Assembly (NCBI RefSeq): GCF_021601625.1
Contig: NZ_BQHR01000006.1
Location: 245,935 to 309,934 of the forward strand
Direction of reading: 5' to 3'
Source: Pseudomonas paraglycinae
GTDB taxonomy: Bacteria; Pseudomonadota; Gammaproteobacteria; Pseudomonadales; Pseudomonadaceae
DNA length: 64,000 bases
Part shown: in pieces, positions 51,992 through 62,066 of the stretch
Position numbering within the stretch: the first letter of the stretch is position 1
Layout: the number at the start of each line of letters is the position of its first letter
The notes under the pieces: model-generated
What the model saw: only the letters and a program-made list of their open reading frames with translations
What the model was told of the DNA's origin: nothing
Databases searched by the model: none
Translations under genes and position numbers: made by a program

Positions 51992-52558
51992 TCAGTCATC
52001 CGGCATTTCCGGCGGCTTGGCCGGTTTGGTCGGCTTCGCCGGTTTTGTCCCTTTCGCGCCCTTGGCCGGCGCCGGTTCTGCAGCGGCCGGGGCGGTGACC
52101 ACGGTGGAAGTAGTTTCTTTCTCGGCGGCAGGCAGCGCATCAATCGTGTCGAAGATCTTCTTCAAATCGACCGCCGCGGTTTCCTCCCCCGAAGCCGTCA
52201 GTTTGGTCTCGCCATCCTTACCCACCAGGAAGACCTTCGGATACGCCCCCGCGCCCAACTTCAGCGAGCGCAGCAGCGCCATGGTTTGCTGCTGCTCGAG
52301 GCTTTTGCCATCGACCTGACCGCTCATGCTCAGGATGGTGTAAACCTTGATCTTGCGGTCGGCGATGCCTTGTTTGTTGGCCGGGTCGTCCAGCGCTTTT
52401 TTCAGGCTGACCCAATAAGAATCGACCGTACTGGAAGCGATCACGATCAATGGGCGGTTAATGCCCTTGTCGACGTCCAGAGGGGAATCGCCGTCGGCGG
52501 CGAACAGGGGGCCGGCAATCGCCAGCAAGAGTGTCAGGGTCAGTGACCTGATGAGCAT
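51992..52558 (-). CDS. Exported DUF4174-type protein with Lys/Pro/Ala tail
   Basis: 188 residues. Signal peptide MLIRSLTLTLLLAIAGPLFAAD, then a thioredoxin-like DUF4174 domain (RPLIVIASSTVDSYWVSLKKAL ... YPKVFLVGKDGETKL), then a low-complexity tail of Ala, Pro, Lys and Thr with KPAKPTKPAKPP. Periplasmic. Start ATG 52558 has AAGGAG six bases upstream. Enzymatic function unknown. Confidence 0.85.
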   Translation of the reverse strand: MLIRSLTLTLLLAIAGPLFAADGDSPLDVDKGINRPLIVIASSTVDSYWVSLKKALDDPANKQGIADRKIKVYTILSMSGQVDGKSLEQQQTMALLRSLKLGAGAYPKVFLVGKDGETKLTASGEETAAVDLKKIFDTIDALPAAEKETTSTVVTAPAAAEPAPAKGAKGTKPAKPTKPAKPPEMPDD

Positions 52559-52768
52559 GCGCATCTCCTTTTGATATCCACGCTCTAATGATTGCGCATC
52601 TCGGCGATTGTTCCGGGGGCTGCCCGGCAAAAGTGTTTCGCCTTGCCCAAAGCTTAGGTCAGCACCGATTTTGCGCAACCGGTCGGGCGCGATCATGTCG
52701 CGCATTTGATTACCTTTTATGACCGCATTAGGGTGGCTGTCCAACCTGTGAAATGGAGTTCAACGCGC

Positions 52769-53245
52769 ATGCACATCGACTACCTGTGCGATCACCCCGA
52801 ACTGATTGAAGAACTGGCCGAACTCAACTTCAAGGAATGGGGCCAGTACAAACCCGAAGACACCCTCGCCAGCCGCACCGAACGTATGCGCGCCGCCTGC
52901 GGCAAAGGTGCGATTCCCAGCGTGGTAGTGGCGATCGAAGACGGAAAACTGCTCGGCGGTGCGCTGCTGATCGACAGCGACATGGATGCCCGTCCGCAAT
53001 TGACGCCGTGGCTGGCCGGGGTCTACGTGAAGGCCGAACAGCGTGGTCGCGGCATCGCCTCGCAACTGGTCAACCGCATCGCCGAGGAAGCTGCCGCACT
53101 GGGCGTGCCGCAGTTGTACCTGTACACCGATGCCGCGCAGTCGCTGTATGCGCGGCTGGGTTGGGAGGTGCTGGAAGAAACGGAGTACGACGGATTGCCG
53201 GTGACGGTGATGAAGCGCGCGCTCGATCAGAACGCCAGCTTGTAA
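52769..53245 (+). CDS. GNAT-family N-acetyltransferase
   Basis: 158 residues. WLAGVYVKAEQRGRGIASQLVNRI contains the acetyl-CoA pyrophosphate loop (Q/RxxGxG/A), followed by LYLYTDAAQSLYARLGW, the GNAT C-terminal core. Substrate unknown. The 3' end overlaps the convergent TauE gene by 19 bases. Confidence 0.9.
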   Translation: MHIDYLCDHPELIEELAELNFKEWGQYKPEDTLASRTERMRAACGKGAIPSVVVAIEDGKLLGGALLIDSDMDARPQLTPWLAGVYVKAEQRGRGIASQLVNRIAEEAAALGVPQLYLYTDAAQSLYARLGWEVLEETEYDGLPVTVMKRALDQNASL

Positions 53246-54012
53246 CCGATCAACACCAGCATCGTCGCCAGGCACGGGCGCAGCAGTTCATCGGAGACGC
53301 GGCCGGTCAGGTGGCTGCCGAGCCAGATGCCCGGCAGCGAGCCGACCAGCAGAAAGCCCAGCACGCCCCAGTCCATGTTGCCCATGCTCGCGTGGCCGAG
53401 GCCGGCGACCAGGGTCAGCGGTACGGCGTGGGCGATTTCGGTGCCGACCAGGCGGCGGGTCGGCAGCAACGGATAAAGGATGAACAGCGCGACGGTGCCG
53501 AGGGCGCCGGCGCCGATGGAGGTCAGGGCAACCATGGTGCCGAGGATCAGACCGGTGATCACGGTCATGACATTCAGGCGCGCGCCGCTGGGGTTGTAGT
53601 TGCCGCCGGCACGTTTGTGGGCGAATTCCAGCAGGCGCTTCTTGAACAGAATCGCCAGCGCCGTGGCGAACAGCACGAAGCCCAGGGCCTGCTTGATGAT
53701 GGCGTTCATCGCGTCCGGTGCGGTGTGCAGGGTGCTGAGGAACCACAAGGTCATCGCCACCGCCGGGACACTGCCCAGGGTCAGCCAGCCGGTGATGGCC
53801 CAGTCGATGTTCTTGTTCTTCCTGTGGACCAGCACGCCGCTGGATTTGGTGATGGCGGCGTACAGCAGATCCGTGCCCACCGCCGTGGCCGGATTGATAC
53901 CGAACCACAGCAGGATCGGCGTCATCAACGAACCGCCGCCGACACCGGTCATACCGACGATGAACCCCACGACCAGCCCGGCAATCACCAGGCCGAAATT
54001 TGCCAATTCCAT
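53227..54012 (-). CDS. TauE/SafE-family sulfite/organic anion exporter
   Basis: 261 residues, about eight membrane helices. GFIVGMTGVGGGSLMTPIL is the conserved first repeat and GTMVALTSIGAGALGTVAL the second, as in TauE/SafE (DUF81). Inner-membrane export of sulfite, sulfoacetate or related anions is possible; the substrate cannot be read. Start ATG 54012 at the beginning of helix 1. Confidence 0.9.
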   Translation of the reverse strand: MELANFGLVIAGLVVGFIVGMTGVGGGSLMTPILLWFGINPATAVGTDLLYAAITKSSGVLVHRKNKNIDWAITGWLTLGSVPAVAMTLWFLSTLHTAPDAMNAIIKQALGFVLFATALAILFKKRLLEFAHKRAGGNYNPSGARLNVMTVITGLILGTMVALTSIGAGALGTVALFILYPLLPTRRLVGTEIAHAVPLTLVAGLGHASMGNMDWGVLGFLLVGSLPGIWLGSHLTGRVSDELLRPCLATMLVLIGYKLAF

Positions 54013-54117
54013 TAAGACGTCCAGACAAACCACAGGAAAAATCCGGCCCGCAGGATAACCAGTTTTCTTATAACGCCCTATATCGATAGGATCTATCGTT
54101 ATGCCATTTCATCAGTA

Positions 54118-55332
54118 TCAGTGCTGTCGTCGGCCCGGTTTGAAACTGTGAGTGCTGTTCAGCCAGACCGTCGCCAGTGCGATCAGCGACAGGATCAGCA
54201 ATGCCCACGGAAACGACATTGCCCCTGCCCGGTCCAGCAGCAAACCACCGAACAATCCGCCGCCGGCAATCGCCACGTTCCACGAAGTGGTGAGCATCGC
54301 TTGCACCACATCCACATGTTCTCCGGCGGAGTCCGCTGCGGCAGTCAGCAGCAACGTCGCCGAGCCACCGAACGACAGGCCCCACACCGCCATGCACGCA
54401 TAAATCAGCCAAGGCGACGGCGCGACCAGTGCCAGCACCAGTGCGGTCACGGCAAACACCGCGAGGCTGATCAGCGCCAGCCCGCGCAGCCAGCGATCCA
54501 CCAGCAGGCCGATAATCCAGATCCCCAGCAGCGAGCACAGACCGAAGACCAGCAGCACCAGATCGACACGTTCGCCAAGACCGGCCTGCGTCAGAAACGG
54601 CGCGATGTAGGTGTAGAGAATGTTGTGGCCGAGCATCCAGGTCAGCACCACAAACAATACCGGGCGTACGCCGGGCAAACGCAGCGACTGCATCAGCGGC
54701 AAACGCTCGGCGCGGGCCTGACCCGGACGATCCGGCACCGCGATGACGATCCACGCCGCCAGCACCAGCGCCAGTGCCGACATGATCCCGAACGAGGCGC
54801 GCCAGCCGATCACGTTGCCCAGCCAAGTGCCGGCCGGCGTGCCCAGCGACAAGGCCACCGGGGTGCCGAGCATGGCAATCGCCAAGGCCCGGCCCTGCTG
54901 ATGCACCGGCACGATCCCGCGCGCGTAACCGGCCATGATCCCCCACGACAGCCCCGCCGCCATCCCGGCCAGAAACCGCGAGGCCAGGGTCAAACTGTAA
55001 TGGCTGGAAAACGTGGTGATGGTGTTGAACAGCAGAAACCCGCCGACCGTCATCAGCAGCACCCGCTTGCGCCCCCAGCCACGGGTGGCGACCGTCAGCG
55101 GAATCGCCGCGACAATCGAGCCCAGCGCATACAGCGTCACCAGTTGCCCGGCCAGCACTTCGCTGACGTTCAGACCGGCGCCGATCTGTGGCAACAGACC
55201 GGCCGGCAGGGTTTCGGTGAGGATGGCGATGAAGCCGGTCATGGCAAACGCCAGCAACGCGGCGTAAGGCATTTTGTCGGTGCGGGTGGCACGTTCCAGG
55301 CTCGTGTAATCGGCGCTTGCGGGGTCGGTCAT
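54118..55332 (-). CDS. MFS transporter (AraJ/YdhP-like), paralogue of 7146-8351
   Basis: 404 residues, 12 helices. TGFIAILTETLPAGLLPQIGAGLNVSEVLAGQLVTLYALGS matches the other MFS gene of this window almost motif for motif. Probably exports small molecules. The GGGAG ribosome site is somewhat distant (about 12 bases) from ATG 55332. No LysR gene is adjacent, in contrast to the paralogue. Confidence 0.88.
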   Translation of the reverse strand: MTDPASADYTSLERATRTDKMPYAALLAFAMTGFIAILTETLPAGLLPQIGAGLNVSEVLAGQLVTLYALGSIVAAIPLTVATRGWGRKRVLLMTVGGFLLFNTITTFSSHYSLTLASRFLAGMAAGLSWGIMAGYARGIVPVHQQGRALAIAMLGTPVALSLGTPAGTWLGNVIGWRASFGIMSALALVLAAWIVIAVPDRPGQARAERLPLMQSLRLPGVRPVLFVVLTWMLGHNILYTYIAPFLTQAGLGERVDLVLLVFGLCSLLGIWIIGLLVDRWLRGLALISLAVFAVTALVLALVAPSPWLIYACMAVWGLSFGGSATLLLTAAADSAGEHVDVVQAMLTTSWNVAIAGGGLFGGLLLDRAGAMSFPWALLILSLIALATVWLNSTHSFKPGRRQH

Positions 55333-55413
55333 GACAGGTGCAGCTCCCTTTGAGTCAAATCGGACGAAAGATTGTATACAAACACGATCGTCCGCCACTC
55401 TAACCGACTTGGC

Positions 55414-56163
55414 TCACTGCACTGGCAAAAAATTCAAAAACAGCAGGCTCTGGGCGTAATTCAGGCCAATGCGCCGGTAGCGCTCGTCGAGCATCTGGGT
55501 CAGCAGATCCAGACGCGCCACGACTTTACCGAACTCCGTGGCGAAACTCAGGTTGCTGCCCTCCTCGGAAATTTCGTTGGAAAACAGCAGCGGCTGGCCT
55601 TCCTTGTTCTGCCGCTGGGCGAGGATCCACGTGGCTTTCTCGATGTTGCGCGCGGCGTTGTTGACGAAGGTCGGGTTGATCGCATCGGTCATGTAAAACT
55701 CGGTGCGATTGCCGTGAGCGGTGACCAGCATGCTGCCGATCGCATAGATGAATGCGCCGACCCGGTCGCCGAGGAACTCCGGGCTCATGGCATAGCTCAG
55801 CGCCGCCAGGTCTTTTTTGCCGCCGAGGGTCGGCAAAGGCTGTTGCTGCTCGATGGCCAGCCGCACTTGTTTGACCGCGGTCTTGACGTCGAGGAACCCG
55901 GATTTGCGCAGCTCGTCCGGGTTGCGCAGGTACAACTTGCCCATCAAGCGATAGAGGCTGTCGAGGTTGTCGCGCATCGCCAGTGTGGCCATGCGATCGA
56001 CGCTGGTCTGGAGAAATTCCTGAGGCCTGCCCTCGCGCATCTGGGTGATGAAATTGTTGCCGTCCTGATGGCTGCAACCGCCGAGCAACAGCGTCGACAG
56101 GCAGGCCAGCAGCAGGCACGGGCGATGAATGAATGCAGTGATGGGGTGCAAAACTCTCGGCAT
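55414..56163 (-). CDS. Predicted lipoprotein of unknown function
   Basis: 249 residues. Lipobox LLLGGC with Cys30 after a longer basic N-terminus. The mature part is helical and well conserved in style (NFITQMREGRPQEFLQTSVDRMATLAM; EFYMTDAINPTFVNNAARNIEKATWILAQRQ) with no known motif. Start ATG 56163 chosen over GTG 56181. Single gene. Confidence 0.75.
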   Translation of the reverse strand: MPRVLHPITAFIHRPCLLLACLSTLLLGGCSHQDGNNFITQMREGRPQEFLQTSVDRMATLAMRDNLDSLYRLMGKLYLRNPDELRKSGFLDVKTAVKQVRLAIEQQQPLPTLGGKKDLAALSYAMSPEFLGDRVGAFIYAIGSMLVTAHGNRTEFYMTDAINPTFVNNAARNIEKATWILAQRQNKEGQPLLFSNEISEEGSNLSFATEFGKVVARLDLLTQMLDERYRRIGLNYAQSLLFLNFLPVQ

Positions 56164-56409
56164 GAATTCTTTGACGGACACGTTCCTGTGCGGCGGAAGT
56201 CACCGCACCCTGGCCATGGATAGAGCCGGGGATTTCGCAAAAGTGCAGTGCCGGCGTGGATTCCCGACCTTCGGCGCTAACTGCTTAAGGCATTAAGTCC
56301 GACTTTATTTTTGCATTAATCGTTTAATCCGCTATAAATTCCCATTCACCCATTAATTAGCATGACTATTTAAAGATTTTCAAAACAACAACAAAAAGGA
56401 AGGTCAACC

Positions 56410-57558
56410 ATGCTTCAATCCCGACACTCACTCTGCGGCCTCGGACTGTCCCTGATGATCGCCACCCTCACCGCCCAGGCCGCCGGCCTGACCAGCGAAC
56501 ACAAAGCCTTCGGCAAGACCAATGACGGCACGCCCGTCGAGCAATACATCCTGCGCAACAGCCACGGCATGCAAGCCACGGTCATCACCTACGGCGCGAC
56601 CTTGCAGGCGCTGCAGGTACCGGACAAACACGGCAAGCTCGACGACATCGTCCTCGGTTTCGACGATGTGCAGGGTTACCAGAAAGGCACCGCGTACTTC
56701 GGCGCTACCATCGGCCGCTTCGGCAATCGCCTGGCCGACGGCGCCTTCGAACTCGACGGCAAACGCTACCAGGTGCCGCAGAACGACAAGACCAACGCCT
56801 TGCATGGCGGCACTCAGGGCTTCGACAAAAAGGTCTGGAAGGCGAAGGAAACCAAGGACAAGGATTCGGTCGGTGTGACCCTGACCTATCTGTCGGCGGA
56901 TGGTGAAATGGGTTTCCCCGGCAACCTCACCACCGAAGTGACCTACCGCCTCACCGACTCTAACGAGCTGCGCATCGACTACAAGGCCAGCACCGACAAA
57001 CCGACGGTGCTCAACCTGACCAACCACAGCTACTTCAACCTCGCCGGCGCCGGCAACGGCGACATCCTCAAGCAAGTCGCCACCCTGCACGCCAGCCATT
57101 ACACACCGGTCACCGCCAAACTGATCCCGACCGGCGAACTGGCCCCCGTGGCCGGCACGCCGATGGACTTCACCAAACCCACCGCCATCGGCCAGCACAT
57201 CAAGGCCGATCACCCGCAATTGAAATTCGCTGAAGAGAAACAAGGCGGTTTCGATTTCAACTGGGCGCTGGACACCAAGGGTGACGTCAGCAAACTCGCC
57301 GCCGAAGTCAGCGACCCGCAGTCCGGTCGCCATTTGCAGCTGTACACCAATGAACCGGGCGTGCAGTTCTACACCAGCAACTTCCTCGACGGCACGGTCA
57401 AGGGCAAGGGTGGCAAGGTCTATCCGCATTGGGGCGCGTTCACCCTGGAAACCCAGCACTACCCGGACTCGCCGAACCAGCCGAACTTCCCGAGTACCCG
57501 CCTCGATCCCGGCCAGACCTACACCCAGAGCGTGGTGTTGAAGTTCTCCGCCAAGTAA
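56410..57558 (+). CDS. galM: Exported aldose 1-epimerase (galactose mutarotase)
   Basis: 382 residues. Signal peptide MLQSRHSLCGLGLSLMIATLTAQAA, then the mutarotase beta-sandwich: RFGNRLADGAF, NALHGGTQGFDKKVW, catalytic acid His206 (NHSYFNL) and base Glu347 (TLETQHYPD). It interconverts alpha and beta sugar anomers; the signal places it in the periplasm, unlike the cytosolic enterobacterial enzyme. AAGGAAGG lies before the ATG. No sugar operon is adjacent. Confidence 0.93.
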   Translation: MLQSRHSLCGLGLSLMIATLTAQAAGLTSEHKAFGKTNDGTPVEQYILRNSHGMQATVITYGATLQALQVPDKHGKLDDIVLGFDDVQGYQKGTAYFGATIGRFGNRLADGAFELDGKRYQVPQNDKTNALHGGTQGFDKKVWKAKETKDKDSVGVTLTYLSADGEMGFPGNLTTEVTYRLTDSNELRIDYKASTDKPTVLNLTNHSYFNLAGAGNGDILKQVATLHASHYTPVTAKLIPTGELAPVAGTPMDFTKPTAIGQHIKADHPQLKFAEEKQGGFDFNWALDTKGDVSKLAAEVSDPQSGRHLQLYTNEPGVQFYTSNFLDGTVKGKGGKVYPHWGAFTLETQHYPDSPNQPNFPSTRLDPGQTYTQSVVLKFSAK

Positions 57559-57648
57559 GCACCTGACCTCCTTTCTGGAACCGGACGGAACCCGTGGGCT
57601 ATCCTGCTGCCCACCCAAGGTATCGACCGTTTCAGAAAGGAGGTTTGA

Positions 57649-58470
57649 ATGCGTACCCTCGAATTGGCTGGCGTGCAGGTGCCGGTGATTGGCCAGGGCA
57701 CCTGGCGCATGGGCGAAGACCGCTCGGCGCACAAGCGTGAAGTCGCGGCCCTGCGCAGCGGCATCGAGCTGGGCATGACCCTGATCGACACCGCCGAAAT
57801 GTACGCCGAGGGCGGTGCCGAAAGCGTGGTCGGCGAAGCCATCGCCGGCCTGCGCGATCAAGTGTTTCTGGTGAGCAAGGTCTACCCGCACAACGCCAGC
57901 CGCAAAGGCATTCCCCAGGCTTGCGAGCGCAGTCTGCGCCGGCTCGACACCGATTACATCGACCTCTATTTGCTGCATTGGCGCGGCCAGTATCCGCTGG
58001 AAGAAACCGTCGAAGCCTTCGAGCGTCTGCGCGAGGACGGCAAGATCGGTCGCTGGGGCGTGTCGAACTTCGATGTCGATGATCTTGAGGAACTGTCGAG
58101 TTCGGTCTGCGCGACCAATCAGGTGCTGTACAACCTGGAAGAACGCGGCATCGAATTCGACCTGCTGCCGTGGTGCCAGCAACAGCGCATGCCGCTAATG
58201 GCGTACTGCCCGATCGGCCAGGGCGGCGCCATGCTTGCCGAGCCGGTGCTGAAACAGATTGCCGCTCGTCACGGCGTGACCCCGGCACAGGTTTCGCTGG
58301 CGTGGATTCTGCGTCAGGATGGGGTGATTGCGATTCCCAAGGCCGTGCGCCCGGAACACGTGCAGCTCAATGCACAAGCGGCGCAGCTTCAACTTGATGC
58401 CGGGGATCTGGCGGCGCTGGACCAGGCGTTTCACGCGCCACAACGCAAGCAGCGGCTGGCCATGGTCTGA
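57649..58470 (+). CDS. Aldo/keto reductase
   Basis: 273 residues. TIM-barrel AKR: LIDTAEMYAEGGAE carries catalytic Asp and Tyr, FLVSKVYP the Lys, YLLHWRG the His, and VSNFD the substrate strand. IPKAVRPEHVQLN near the end is the NADPH site. Reduces carbonyl compounds with NADPH in the cytosol; exact substrate unknown. AAGGAGG precedes the ATG closely. The DUF1810 gene follows 29 bases later, probably one operon. Confidence 0.93.
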   Translation: MRTLELAGVQVPVIGQGTWRMGEDRSAHKREVAALRSGIELGMTLIDTAEMYAEGGAESVVGEAIAGLRDQVFLVSKVYPHNASRKGIPQACERSLRRLDTDYIDLYLLHWRGQYPLEETVEAFERLREDGKIGRWGVSNFDVDDLEELSSSVCATNQVLYNLEERGIEFDLLPWCQQQRMPLMAYCPIGQGGAMLAEPVLKQIAARHGVTPAQVSLAWILRQDGVIAIPKAVRPEHVQLNAQAAQLQLDAGDLAALDQAFHAPQRKQRLAMV

Positions 58471-58499
58471 GCCACCGCCGACTGACAGAGGGCTTCGCC

Positions 58500-58970
58500 A
58501 TGAGAAGCACTGATCAGGACGATCCATTCAACCTGCAACGCTTCGTGCTCGCTCAGGATCCGGTGTTCGAACGGGTCCAGCGCGAGCTCGGCGAGGGCCA
58601 CAAGCGCAGCCACTGGATGTGGTTTGTGTTCCCGCAGTTCGCCGGGCTCGGGGGCAGCGAGATGTCGCGGCGGTTCGCGATCAGCTCGGCGCCGGAAACC
58701 CGCGCCTACCTCGACCACCCGTTGCTCGGCGCCCGGCTGCGGACTTGCACGCAGCTTGTGCTGAATGTTCAGCAGCGTTCGATTGCCGAGATTTTCGGCC
58801 ATCCGGACGACCTGAAATTCCACTCATCAATGACCCTGTTCGCCCAGTTCGCGGACGACGACAGCCTCTGGCATCAGGCGCTGGAGCGTTATTTCCACGG
58901 CATTCAGGACGAATGGACCCTGCAACTGCTGGACTCAAAACAGGCCCAGTTGTCCCCCGATCAGGGTTGA
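58500..58970 (+). CDS. DUF1810 family protein
   Basis: 156 residues. [39 protein letters not shown] is the DUF1810 signature; [15 protein letters not shown] matches the second block. Function is not established; the fold is helical and some relatives are calmodulation or stress associated. GAGGG lies seven bases before the ATG. The 3' end overlaps the convergent polB gene by 36 bases. Confidence 0.92.
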   Translation: MRSTDQDDPFNLQRFVLAQDPVFERVQRELGEGHKRSHWMWFVFPQFAGLGGSEMSRRFAISSAPETRAYLDHPLLGARLRTCTQLVLNVQQRSIAEIFGHPDDLKFHSSMTLFAQFADDDSLWHQALERYFHGIQDEWTLQLLDSKQAQLSPDQG

Positions 58971-61298
58971 GAAATCGTCGTCGACAAACGGCAGGATCGC
59001 ATCCGCCACCGGTTGCAGCTGGCGGGTGATGTAGTGGTCGTAGTCGATTGCCGCGCGGCGCACTTCCAGCGGTTCGGGCCCGGCCAGGGTGATGACGTAG
59101 CTGATCCAGCCGCCGTTCTGGTACTGGCGCGGGCGACCGTGCTGCGCGTTGTAATCGTCGGCCAGCCGCGCGGCGCGCACGTGGGGCGGCACGTTGCGTT
59201 CGTAGTCGTCGAGGGTGCGGCGCAGGCGCTTGCGGTAAACCAGTCGTTCGTCGAACTCGCCGGCCAACGTCTTGCGCACGTACTCGCGCACGTATTCCTG
59301 ATACGGCTTGCGCTGGAAGATCCGCTCGTACAGCTCCTGCTGGAATTGCCGGGCCAGCAGCGACCAGTCAGTGCGCACGGTTTCCAGGCCTTTGTAGACC
59401 ATTTCTTCGCTGCCGTCGGCGCGGGTCACCAGACCGGCGTAGCGCTTTTTGCTGCCCTCTTCCGCGCCACGGATGGTCGGCATCAGGAAGCGCTTGTAGT
59501 GGGTTTCGAACTGCAATTCGAGGGCGCTTTCCAGCCCGTACTGCTCACGCACATGCTCGCGCCACCAGTCGTTGACGTGCGCAACCAGCGCCCGGCCAAT
59601 GGTCGCCGCTTCTTCCTGACCGTGGGGGCGACGCAGCCAGACAAATGTCGAGTCGGTGTCGCCATAAATCACCGCATGCCCCTGAGCCTCGATCAGTTGC
59701 CGAGTGCGCAACATGATTTCGTGGCCGCGCAGGGTGATCGATGAAGCCAGCCGCGTATCGAAAAACCGGCAACCGCTGGAACCGAGCACACCGTAGAAGG
59801 CGTTCATGATGATCTTCAGCGCCTGGGACAACGGCGCGTTGTGTTCGCGCTTGGCGGTCTCGCGACCCTCGGCGACCCGGGCGACGATGGACGGCAGGCA
59901 ATGCCGGGTGCGAGAGAAACGAGCGCCGCGAAAACCTGCCACCGAGTCGCTGTCGTCAGGATGCTGCAAGCCTTCGATCAAGCCCACCGGGTCGATCAGA
60001 AAGGTACGGATGATCGACGGATAAAGGCTCTTGTAGTCGAGCACCAGCACCGATTCGTACAGCCCCGGTTGCGAGTCCATGACAAACCCGCCGGGACTGG
60101 CCTGCGGTGGATTGGTGCCGAGGTTCGGCGCCACAAAACCCTGGCGGTGCATCAGCGGCATGTACAAATGCGTGAACGCCGCCACCGAGCCGCCGCTGCG
60201 ATCCGCCGGCAGGCCGGTGACGCTGGCGCGCTCGAGCAAAAATTTCAGCAGTTCGGTCTTGGCGAAGATCCGCGTGACCAGCTCGCAGTCCTTGAGGTTG
60301 TACTTGGCGAGCGCCGGTTTGTCCTCGGCGAACATGCGGTTGATCTCGTCCATGCGCTGGTACGGATTGTCGATGGATTTGCCTTCGCCAAGCAAAGTCT
60401 GGGCGACGTTTTCCAGGCTGAACGAGGGAAAGCTCCAGGTCGCCGAACGCAGGGATTCGATGCCGTCGATGATCAACCGTCCCGCCGCTGCAGCGAAGTA
60501 GTGATTGCGGCTGCCGTGTTCGCGCCACTGCATTTCCTCGCCGCCACGCCCGAGCTTGAGCGGCACGCCGAGACGCCGGGCGTGTTCGTGAAGGATGCGC
60601 AGGTCGAACTGCACAAGATTCCAGCCGATGATGGCGTCGGGGTCGTGGCGGGCAAACCAGTCATTAAGCTTCTTGAGGATCAGGGTGCGCGATTCACAGT
60701 ACTCGAGGTCGAAGTCGACAAGGCTGTCATCGCCGTTTGGTGCGCCGAGCATGTACACCTGCCGTTCGCCGCAGCCTTCCAGCGCGATGGAATACAGCTC
60801 GCCCTGCTCGGTGGTTTCGATGTCCAGCGAGACCAGCCGCAGTTGCGGACGATAGTCGGGCGCTGGCTTGAGGTGGGCGTCGAGCAGCACACCGTCGGCA
60901 TCGGGCGTGCCGCTGAACCAGACCGGTGCGGTGATGAAACGCTCCATCAGGTAGCGCTCGGGTGGTCGCACGTCGGCTTCGAAGACATCGACACTGTGGC
61001 GGTTGAGCGCGGTCTCCAGACGCATCAACTGACCGTGCTGCTGGCAATACAGACCGAGCACCGGGCGATGCTCGAAATCCTGCAAGGCCAGGGGGCGCAG
61101 CTCGACGTTCTTTTCGTCCGCCAGCACCCGTTCGGCCTGCTCGCGCTGCGCCGCCGGGATGAACGCCACCGACGGCTGATGCGGCAGGCGCACACGGCGC
61201 GGCCCGGCGTCGGTCGCCAGCCAGAACTCGACTTCGGTGCCGGCCGGGGTGTCGCGCCAATGCCGGGTCAGGACGAAGCCCTGCTGTAAATCCACCAC
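58935..61298 (-). CDS. polB: DNA polymerase II (family B)
   Basis: 787 residues. N-terminal domain, 3'-5' exonuclease motifs ([22 protein letters not shown]), polymerase motif [14 protein letters not shown], motif [16 protein letters not shown] and motif [14 protein letters not shown]-linked proofreading polymerase for replication restart and lesion bypass. Full length. No clear LexA box was found in the short upstream gap. Confidence 0.96.
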   Translation of the reverse strand: MVDLQQGFVLTRHWRDTPAGTEVEFWLATDAGPRRVRLPHQPSVAFIPAAQREQAERVLADEKNVELRPLALQDFEHRPVLGLYCQQHGQLMRLETALNRHSVDVFEADVRPPERYLMERFITAPVWFSGTPDADGVLLDAHLKPAPDYRPQLRLVSLDIETTEQGELYSIALEGCGERQVYMLGAPNGDDSLVDFDLEYCESRTLILKKLNDWFARHDPDAIIGWNLVQFDLRILHEHARRLGVPLKLGRGGEEMQWREHGSRNHYFAAAAGRLIIDGIESLRSATWSFPSFSLENVAQTLLGEGKSIDNPYQRMDEINRMFAEDKPALAKYNLKDCELVTRIFAKTELLKFLLERASVTGLPADRSGGSVAAFTHLYMPLMHRQGFVAPNLGTNPPQASPGGFVMDSQPGLYESVLVLDYKSLYPSIIRTFLIDPVGLIEGLQHPDDSDSVAGFRGARFSRTRHCLPSIVARVAEGRETAKREHNAPLSQALKIIMNAFYGVLGSSGCRFFDTRLASSITLRGHEIMLRTRQLIEAQGHAVIYGDTDSTFVWLRRPHGQEEAATIGRALVAHVNDWWREHVREQYGLESALELQFETHYKRFLMPTIRGAEEGSKKRYAGLVTRADGSEEMVYKGLETVRTDWSLLARQFQQELYERIFQRKPYQEYVREYVRKTLAGEFDERLVYRKRLRRTLDDYERNVPPHVRAARLADDYNAQHGRPRQYQNGGWISYVITLAGPEPLEVRRAAIDYDHYITRQLQPVADAILPFVDDDFSTLIGGQLGLF

Positions 61299-61484
61299 TG
61301 CAACCTCAGGAATTGATTCAGACGGGCATTCTACGCGGCATTGCCGTAACCCGTGACAAAGGCCTCGCCATGAAAAACCCGGTCAAATGACGTTTTTTGC
61401 GTGTTATCTGCCGTTTTGCGGCCTTGCCCTGCGCGCCTGCGTCTACGATGCTTGGAGAACAACGACAACACCTGAGTAACCGCC

Positions 61485-61925
61485 ATGAAAACCGTCGCCC
61501 AGCTGCTCAAGCTCAAAGATCCGAAAAATCAGGAAGTGCACCAGATCAAACCCGATCACATGGTGCTCGAAGCGCTGATGAAAATGGCCGAGAAGAACGT
61601 CGGCGCCTTGCTCGTGGTGGAAGACGACAAAGTGGTGGGCATCATCAGCGAGCGCGATTACGCGCGCAAACTGGTGCTGCACGGGCGCTCCTCGGTGGGC
61701 ACGCCGGTGCGCGACATCATGGTGGCGAACGTGATCACGGTGGACACCCACCAGACCGTCGACACTTGCCTGGGCATCATGTCCGACAAACGCCTGCGTC
61801 ACTTGCCCGTGGTGGAGGACGGCAAACTGATCGGCCTGCTGTCGATCGGCGACCTGGTCAAGGAAGCGATTGCCGAACAGGCCGAGCTGATCAAACAGCT
61901 GGAGCAGTACATTCGCGGGGAATAG
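61485..61925 (+). CDS. CBS-domain protein
   Basis: 146 residues, almost entirely two CBS repeats (DHMVLEALMKMAEKNVGALLVVEDDKVVGIISERDYARKL and a second ending GLLSIGDLVKEAI). Such stand-alone pairs bind adenosyl ligands (AMP, ATP, SAM, NADH) and act as regulatory modules. Cytosolic; partner unknown. No operon. Confidence 0.92.
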   Translation: MKTVAQLLKLKDPKNQEVHQIKPDHMVLEALMKMAEKNVGALLVVEDDKVVGIISERDYARKLVLHGRSSVGTPVRDIMVANVITVDTHQTVDTCLGIMSDKRLRHLPVVEDGKLIGLLSIGDLVKEAIAEQAELIKQLEQYIRGE

Positions 61926-61934
61926 TTCCGGTTT

Positions 61935-62041
61935 GATCGTTCCCACGCTCTGCGTGGGAACGCCTCTTGTGACGCTCTGCGTCACGCTTTGGGACGCGGA
62001 GCGTCCCGGGCTGCATTCCCACGCGGAGCGTGGGAACGATC
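61935..62041. repeat. Palindromic dispersed-repeat element (REP/MITE-like)
   Basis: Ends are inverted copies: GATCGTTCCCACGC... and ...GCGTGGGAACGATC. Inside are nested palindromes GTTCCCACGC/GCGTGGGAAC, GTGACGC/GCGTCAC, GGGACGC/GCGTCCC and TTCCCACGC/GCGTGGGAA. The modular CTCTGCG/CGGAGCG loops are typical of repeats scattered between genes in Pseudomonas. It lies between the CBS and GST genes and may also stop transcription. Confidence 0.8.
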
Positions 62042-62066
62042 AACGATCACCATCTGATTCGATTTC

